Source: JAUVIB01 sp964424545 (GTDB lineage: Bacteria; Calditrichota; Calditrichia; Calditrichales; Calditrichaceae). Taken from it: DNA of 11,766 nucleotides. The DNA lies in NCBI GenBank assembly GCA_964424545.1, contig CAYRJN010000117.1, forward strand, positions 1 to 11,766, given 5' to 3'. Under the pieces are notes generated by a model. That model was not told where the DNA came from. It did not search any database and saw only the letters and a list, made by a program, of their open reading frames with translations. Below are positions 8,035 through 11,766 of the stretch, piece by piece. The translations under genes were made by a program, and so were the position numbers. Numbering within the stretch: position 1 is the first letter of the stretch; the number at the start of each line of letters is the position of its first letter.

Positions 8035-9164
8035 CAGAGATAAACATGTTAACAACTTTTCTGCTCTCTTTTAGCGCGCTTTACGTTCTCAGCGCTTTAT
8101 ATTTGCTTTCTATTCGTCACCCGAAAAAAACAAATAATTCAAAAAAGTATAAAGTTAGTGTATTAATCGCCGTCCGCAATGAGGAAAATTTTTTAAGAGG
8201 ATGTCTGCAAGCGTTAAGCGAACAGGATTACGACAGCGAAATGTATGACGTTTTTATATTGGACGACGATTCAAGCGACCGCTCCGCAATCATTGCAAAA
8301 ACTTTTTGTGATAATTTCCATAATTTCCATTACACGCGCATCGAAAAACAACATGCCGGACTAAAAGGAAAAATGAATGTTTTGGCGCAAGCACTGCAAA
8401 AATTGAAGGGCGATCTCGTTTTAATTACCGACGCCGACTGCATCGTTCCGCCCACATGGATAGACAGCATTACGGCTTATTTCGACGACAATACGGGATT
8501 AATCGGATCGTTAACCTCTCTTTATCCCTTTGCAGGCATTCAATCGAACCAAACAGAAAAAGTATTTCACATAGTACAAACATTAGATTGGTTTTTTCTT
8601 CAGGCCATAGCGCGTTTTAGCGGAAATGCCGGAAAACCGATTACGGTTCTGGGCAATAATTTTGCCTTCAATTTAAAAGCATATCATGAAACCGGCGGCT
8701 TTGAAAAGATCGGTTTTTCCGTTACGGAAGATTACGCCCTGCTAAGAGCTATTGAAAAATCAGGCCGCTGGCAAATAAAATATATTAACGATCCGCGTGC
8801 AGCGATTTTCAGCTATCCGCTGAATTCCTTTAAAGCGTTTTTTTTACAGCGTTTGCGATGGATTAAAGGAGGAAAAACCACCCGGCCATGGGCATATTTT
8901 TTAATGTTAACTTCGTTCATTGCCCATTTACTACTTTTAATAACATTGATAATCAACCCCTTAAATCCGTTAACTATCCTATTGCTTTTTTTTGTCTTTA
9001 TATCGGATTATCAAACAATTAAGGGCAGCCTCGAAAAACTTAAATTAAACAAGTTAAAAACCTACTTTATACTATTTGAAGGCTTTTATATTATTTATAC
9101 ATTACTTTTTTCCGTCTATTTTTTATTTCCCGTAAAAATCAAATGGAAAGGACGGGCGCTTTAA
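8031..9164 (+). CDS. Family-2 membrane glycosyltransferase, second of a pair
   Basis: The 377-residue protein is a paralogue of its upstream neighbour and keeps the full set of processive family-2 motifs. One membrane helix lies at about 7-27, then VSVLIAVRNEE (42-52), LDDDSSD (77-83), DADC (134-137), TEDY (232-235) and QRLRW (273-277). C-terminal membrane segments are at about 287-308, 313-328 and 346-366. The layout resembles chitin, hyaluronan and N-acetylglucosamine polymerases, but the sequence does not show which sugar is used. I chose ATG 8031 because it overlaps the previous stop in an ATGA, the usual sign of translational coupling. The frame can be extended to a TTG at 8001, inside the neighbour, with no merit. 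The last four bases overlap the end of the convergent lipoprotein gene. A shared polysaccharide or glycolipid pathway with the first enzyme is inferred. Confidence 0.91.
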   Translation: MTEINMLTTFLLSFSALYVLSALYLLSIRHPKKTNNSKKYKVSVLIAVRNEENFLRGCLQALSEQDYDSEMYDVFILDDDSSDRSAIIAKTFCDNFHNFHYTRIEKQHAGLKGKMNVLAQALQKLKGDLVLITDADCIVPPTWIDSITAYFDDNTGLIGSLTSLYPFAGIQSNQTEKVFHIVQTLDWFFLQAIARFSGNAGKPITVLGNNFAFNLKAYHETGGFEKIGFSVTEDYALLRAIEKSGRWQIKYINDPRAAIFSYPLNSFKAFFLQRLRWIKGGKTTRPWAYFLMLTSFIAHLLLLITLIINPLNPLTILLLFFVFISDYQTIKGSLEKLKLNKLKTYFILFEGFYIIYTLLFSVYFLFPVKIKWKGRAL

Positions 9165-10189
9165 AACTCCGAATCAATATAATTTTTCACCCGGACAAGA
9201 ATCCGTAAAACATCCCCACCCGAAAGCGTTCTATGCGGATTAAAGGCCCCTTTTTCAGTACAGGTCATAATCTCGGAATTTACAATTGAGCAAATAGGAT
9301 TAAAAATGGGCGATTGAATATCAATATCGATGATTTTACAGGGATCGCTTGCTTTTTCCGTAAGCCTGCCAATCAATTTTATAAAATTATACAGGATTAA
9401 AGCGGCTTCCGCCCGTTTTAGCGCATGCCGCGGCCGAAACAAATTATCGGGATAGGGCTCCACAAGGCCGTATTTCATGGCAATGCCGATTTGCTCGTGA
9501 TAAAGGGTATTTTCCGAAATATCTTCAGCCGGAGTAGGAATGACTGCTTTAACATGGTAAATAGGCTCGGAAAAAACATCGACCAAAGCGGCCGTAAATT
9601 CTGCGCGTCTGACGGTGTCTTCTTTTGCAATATCCGAAACGCTTTGCCAACCGCCTAACTTTTCAATCTCAACGGTTTGCAGACCCTGCTTCGCAAGACG
9701 GCCCCAATAATTGATCTCGTTAGTCAAGTTCTTTTTAACGATGTCGTTATAAGCGGACGAATACAATTTTTTATTCAATCGTTCGCTTTCCCAAACGGCC
9801 GCATTATACTCTTTTCTTTTAACTTTTATCTGCAAAAGGCCTATTTCCGCCGGAATCCAGTTTACATCAAGAGATAGAGCGCGGTTAAATAATTTTTCAG
9901 CCTTATCATAGTCGTTTCTGTGCAAGTCAACCAGGGCAAGTCCTTCATAGGCCGGCGCAAAAAGGGGGTTCACTTGCAAAGAACGGTGAAAATTTTCTTC
10001 AGCGCGTCGTAAGGAATCGGCTTGAAAGGCTCTTTTCCCTTTAATATAATAGTTTCCGGCTTCAAGACGGACGGTGTCTTCATTTTTTTCTATTTTAGCG
10101 CCACAGGAAAGCAGAATAGACAGCGTTAAGATGGCAACAAAGAGATTTTGCGTATTTTTTTTTACTACTTTTATAATGTGAATGTTCAA
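9161..10189 (-). CDS. TPR- and SLH-domain lipoprotein
   Basis: The 342-residue protein starts at TTG 10189; an in-frame stop seven codons upstream leaves no earlier start. Residues 7-29 form a lipoprotein signal (basic KVVKKN, hydrophobic core, LLSC with Cys29). TPR repeats lie at about 43-76 and 77-110, seen in the AxxxFxxALxxxP-type pattern (AEENFHRSLQVNP, AEKLFNRALSLD), with a weaker third to about 140. The C-terminal half holds S-layer-homology units. The first is partial (about 180-207, RRAEFTAALVDVF). A clear one spans about 222-270 (YPDNLFRPRHALKRAEAA). A diverged last one covers about 288-338 (GAFNPHRTLSGGDVL). SLH domains usually bind cell-wall polymers and TPRs bind protein partners, so a lipid-anchored scaffold between membrane and wall is a fair inference. 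C284, C300 and C310 in or beside the last SLH unit are unusual. The gene lies 59 bp downstream of the tRNA, in the same direction, and may be read from its promoter. Confidence 0.87.
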   Translation of the reverse strand: MNIHIIKVVKKNTQNLFVAILTLSILLSCGAKIEKNEDTVRLEAGNYYIKGKRAFQADSLRRAEENFHRSLQVNPLFAPAYEGLALVDLHRNDYDKAEKLFNRALSLDVNWIPAEIGLLQIKVKRKEYNAAVWESERLNKKLYSSAYNDIVKKNLTNEINYWGRLAKQGLQTVEIEKLGGWQSVSDIAKEDTVRRAEFTAALVDVFSEPIYHVKAVIPTPAEDISENTLYHEQIGIAMKYGLVEPYPDNLFRPRHALKRAEAALILYNFIKLIGRLTEKASDPCKIIDIDIQSPIFNPICSIVNSEIMTCTEKGAFNPHRTLSGGDVLRILVRVKNYIDSEF

Positions 10190-10248
10190 ATTGTTTGTTT
10201 TTCCGGATTAATTTATCGCCGAGGCGGGTCAGCCGTAAAAAATTATTG

Positions 10249-10320
10249 AGCGGGAGACGGGAGTCGAACCCGCGGCGTCCAGCTTGGGAAGCTGACATTC
10301 TACCACTGAATTACTCCCGC
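10249..10320 (-). tRNA. tRNA-Gly (anticodon CCC)
   Basis: The minus strand folds as a complete cloverleaf. The acceptor stem is GCGGGAG with CTCCCGC, all seven pairs. The D arm is ATTC/GAAT with a GG-containing loop. The anticodon stem is TCAGC/GCTGG around the loop TTCCCAA, giving anticodon CCC. The five-base variable loop is ACGCC. The T arm is GCGGG/CCCGT around TTCGACT. The discriminator is T, usual for bacterial glycine tRNAs. CCA is not encoded: the next bases are CAA, so the end must be added by the CCA-adding enzyme. The tRNA reads GGG codons and stands alone, with no other tRNA in the window. Confidence 0.96.
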
Positions 10321-10331
10321 TTAATTATCCT

Positions 10332-10360
10332 AATTTAGAAGATATCCTTTTTAATGTCAA
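10332..10360 (-). promoter_or_regulatory. Consensus sigma-70-type promoter of tRNA-Gly
   Basis: On the minus strand a perfect -35 hexamer TTGACA (10355-10360) and a -10 hexamer TAAATT (10332-10337) stand exactly 17 bp apart. The -10 lies 11 bp before the mature tRNA 5' end, leaving a leader of only a few bases. This is the best promoter in the window. Since no hairpin terminator is visible between the tRNA and the TPR-SLH gene, it could serve both. Confidence 0.8.
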
Positions 10361-10545
10361 GAACTTTTACATCCGTTTAAAAGCCTTATTCTTTCACCAA
10401 ACAATAATATATCAATCGCTAAAAATTTAACACGCTCAAAGAACTTCAATTCTTAATGACGCCGCTTAAATTTACGGTACAAGAATTTCAAAAAACAACC
10501 TATTTCGGACATCTTCATTTATTTTATGTATTATTCTCAATTTTG

Positions 10546-10559
10546 TAATTTCGAAATTA
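10546..10559. repeat. Perfect 14-bp palindrome TAATTTCGAAATTA
   Basis: The sequence is its own reverse complement with no spacer, about 170 bp upstream of the GNAT start. An uninterrupted palindrome with a TTCGAA centre in an intergenic region is the usual shape of an operator for a dimeric regulator. No regulator gene is adjacent. In AT-rich DNA a chance origin is possible. Confidence 0.5.
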
Positions 10560-10585
10560 TACATAGTTCACATAAACAATATTTT

Positions 10586-10612
10586 AGATTCCTTCTTTCG
10601 AAGGAATGACAC
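10586..10612. repeat. REP-like hairpin element
   Basis: ATTCCTTC and GAAGGAAT form an 8-bp perfect stem around the four-base loop TTTC (10588-10607), flanked by AG and GACA. Read on the minus strand it is TGTCATTCC, a stem tip, then GGAATCT. I recognise this layout as a widespread class of extragenic palindromes (TGTCATTCC...GGAAT) present in many copies in diverse bacterial genomes. It is not followed by a T-run, so it is unlikely to be a simple terminator. Confidence 0.6.
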
Positions 10613-10718
10613 GTTGACGATTCTACCCGTACTTTTTTCATTAATCACTTTGCGAAGTTATGTTCTTTTTTTTAACAATTAACCTGAAATTTTGTAAATT
10701 TCCCCGTCAATTATTCTT

Positions 10719-10723
10719 AAGGA
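10719..10723 (+). promoter_or_regulatory. Ribosome binding site deciding the GNAT start
   Basis: AAGGA ends eight bases before ATG 10732. This favours ATG 10732 over the in-frame ATG at 10660, whose extra 24 residues (Phe/Leu/Arg-rich) lack acetyltransferase similarity and have no ribosome site. Confidence 0.7.
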
Positions 10724-10731
10724 TACCGTCA

Positions 10732-11625
10732 ATGGAAATTTTAAACTTTTTAGACTCTGATTTTGATGAAGTATTCGTTTTATTATCCGAAAATTTTAAA
10801 TACGACTCCCTGAGTGAAAACTTGTTAAGAGAAAAAATATATGACGATCCGCGTTTTGACAGGCAATTAACGCTCATTAGTCGTAATGATAAAGAATTAA
10901 GCGGTTTTATGTATGCGCTTACCGAAGGCGATAAGGGCTATATCAAATTGATGGCCGTAGAAAAAAAGTATCGCCGCAAAGGAATCGCCAAAAGACTGTT
11001 TAGCGAAATTGAACGGATAATGATACACCGCGGAATCAAAACAATACGGTTTTACAGCGTACCCGGCAATTATTTTATGCCGGGAATCGATCCGCGTTAT
11101 ACGCCCGCCGTATGCTTTGCCGAAAGCATGGGTTTTGAGCGTCTGCAACATCTCGACACCAGCAATATGGTCGTCTCGCTCAAATCACAGAATTTTAATA
11201 CGAAACAAATTGAAGCGCTATGGAAGAAAAAAGGAGTTGATTTTAAAAGAGCAGATTACGACGATTATAGCAGGATTATTAATTTTATGCAAAAGCATTT
11301 CCCCTCTTGGACGGCGGAAGTAAAAAACACATTTAATTCGCTGCCCATCAGTATTCATCTGGCATTAAAGAGCAATGAAATCATTGCTTTTTCCGCTCAT
11401 AACGCCAATAATTTCGGCACAGGCTGGTTTGGCCCGATGGGAACAATCGAACGTTATCGTGGGCAGGGTATCGGCGCCGTACTCTTAAAACGCTGTCTGC
11501 AAGATATTAAGGAATGGGAATTGGAGCGCGCCGTGATTCCTTGGGTGCGCCCCATACGTTTCTATTCAAGAGAAGTAAACGCCGTAATAGAACGCGTTTT
11601 TTGGCAGTTTGAAAAAAAACTTTGA
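10732..11625 (+). CDS. Tandem GNAT-family N-acetyltransferase
   Basis: The 297-residue soluble protein holds two GNAT folds in a row. The N-terminal one (about 1-150) has the acetyl-CoA pyrophosphate loop YRRKGIAKRL at 80-89, following the strand IKLMAVE. The C-terminal one (about 165-297) has YRGQGIGAVLL at 242-252, preceded by GWFGPMGT at 231-238. It ends with an IPWVRPIRFYSREVNAVI stretch (269-286), which resembles the end of a family of about 300-residue Gram-positive and Thermotoga-type acetyltransferases. Both loops match R/Q-x-x-G-x-G/A, so both sites could bind acetyl-CoA. It would transfer acetyl from acetyl-CoA to an amine; the substrate is unknown. Mycothiol synthase is another tandem-GNAT enzyme, but I see no specific similarity. 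It is a single-gene unit with its own ribosome site; neighbours give no clue to substrate. Confidence 0.88.
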   Translation: MEILNFLDSDFDEVFVLLSENFKYDSLSENLLREKIYDDPRFDRQLTLISRNDKELSGFMYALTEGDKGYIKLMAVEKKYRRKGIAKRLFSEIERIMIHRGIKTIRFYSVPGNYFMPGIDPRYTPAVCFAESMGFERLQHLDTSNMVVSLKSQNFNTKQIEALWKKKGVDFKRADYDDYSRIINFMQKHFPSWTAEVKNTFNSLPISIHLALKSNEIIAFSAHNANNFGTGWFGPMGTIERYRGQGIGAVLLKRCLQDIKEWELERAVIPWVRPIRFYSREVNAVIERVFWQFEKKL

Positions 11626-11685
11626 CGATCACATGAAATATTATTTTGCACGTTTTTTTTAGAACATAGTTTTGCAAATTGATTA

Positions 11686-11766
11686 ATGTTGAATTACACT
11701 AATAAAAAATTGATGGCTCTACTGGGTTTCTTGTGGGTAAAGTTCCAATTTACCAAGGAAAAACAG
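11686..11766 (+). CDS. Possible start of an unknown gene, cut by the window edge
   Basis: From ATG 11686 the frame stays open for 27 codons to the right edge and begins MLNYTNKKLMALLGFLWVKF. A second in-frame ATG is at 11713. No ribosome site precedes either, and I recognise no family. The piece could equally be non-coding. The rest of the 141 bp after the GNAT gene holds no clear hairpin terminator. Confidence 0.25.
   Translation, partial: MLNYTNKKLMALLGFLWVKFQFTKEKQ

Larger units (their letters stand above)
10321..10731. other. 411-bp spacer with tRNA promoter and two palindromes
   Basis: No coding frame of note is visible on either strand in this AT-rich spacer between divergent transcription units. 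It holds the tRNA promoter at its left end, a perfect 14-bp palindrome at 10546-10559, a REP-like hairpin at 10586-10612 and the ribosome site of the GNAT gene at the right end. Apart from these I see nothing in it. Confidence 0.6.

Noticed and set aside
10095..10298. Minus-strand open frame across the tRNA gene
   Set aside because: It is the reading of the tRNA and the lipoprotein's signal region in another frame; the tRNA fold is decisive.
10614..10645. TTGACG ... ATTAAT as a promoter of the GNAT gene
   Set aside because: The -35 match is good, but the only fair -10 is 20 bp away and the 17-18 bp positions match poorly.
10660..10731. Longer N-terminus of the GNAT protein from ATG 10660
   Set aside because: The extra 24 residues lack domain similarity and ATG 10732 has a well-spaced AAGGA.

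Overview
The window looks like chromosomal DNA of a diderm (Gram-negative-type) bacterium with an AT-rich genome. It carries two probable lipoproteins with lipobox signals and a very large secreted beta-repeat surface protein. The repeat protein has paired W...NWS modules of a kind I associate from memory with the Bacteroidota/Ignavibacteria/Cloacimonadota (FCB) assemblage. Two details argue against Bacteroidota proper, where Shine-Dalgarno use is weak and promoters follow a TTTG/TAnnTTTG pattern. These are a clean AAGGAG ribosome site before the surface protein and a consensus sigma-70-type promoter (TTGACA, 17 bp, TAAATT) before the tRNA. I cannot name a genus.

Layout, left to right. Bases 1-4378 (minus) are one uninterrupted reading frame that runs off the left edge: a secreted repeat protein of at least 1459 residues. 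An AT-rich 251-bp gap follows. Bases 4630-6756 (minus) encode a full-length DUF255/YyaL-type thioredoxin-fold protein with an added lipoprotein signal. A 138-bp divergent spacer with a plausible plus-strand promoter leads to two family-2 glycosyltransferases (6895-8034 and 8031-9164, plus) joined by an ATGA overlap. The second converges on, and overlaps by 4 bp, a TPR/SLH lipoprotein gene (9161-10189, minus). Upstream of that gene, in the same orientation, lies tRNA-Gly(CCC) (10249-10320) with its own promoter. A 411-bp spacer holding two palindromes, one of them a REP-like element, precedes a tandem-GNAT acetyltransferase (10732-11625, plus). The last 141 bp hold only the possible start of another reading frame.

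Taken together this is mostly a cell-envelope neighbourhood: a giant surface protein, two lipoproteins, one with SLH modules that could bind cell wall, and a pair of membrane glycosyltransferases. The genes are not arranged as one operon. Only the two glycosyltransferases are clearly cotranscribed. I see no CRISPR array, transposase, toxin-antitoxin pair or recognisable defence system. The most unusual items are the giant repeat protein with two internal modules, the lipoprotein form of DUF255, and the TPR-SLH lipoprotein with a cysteine-bearing last SLH unit.
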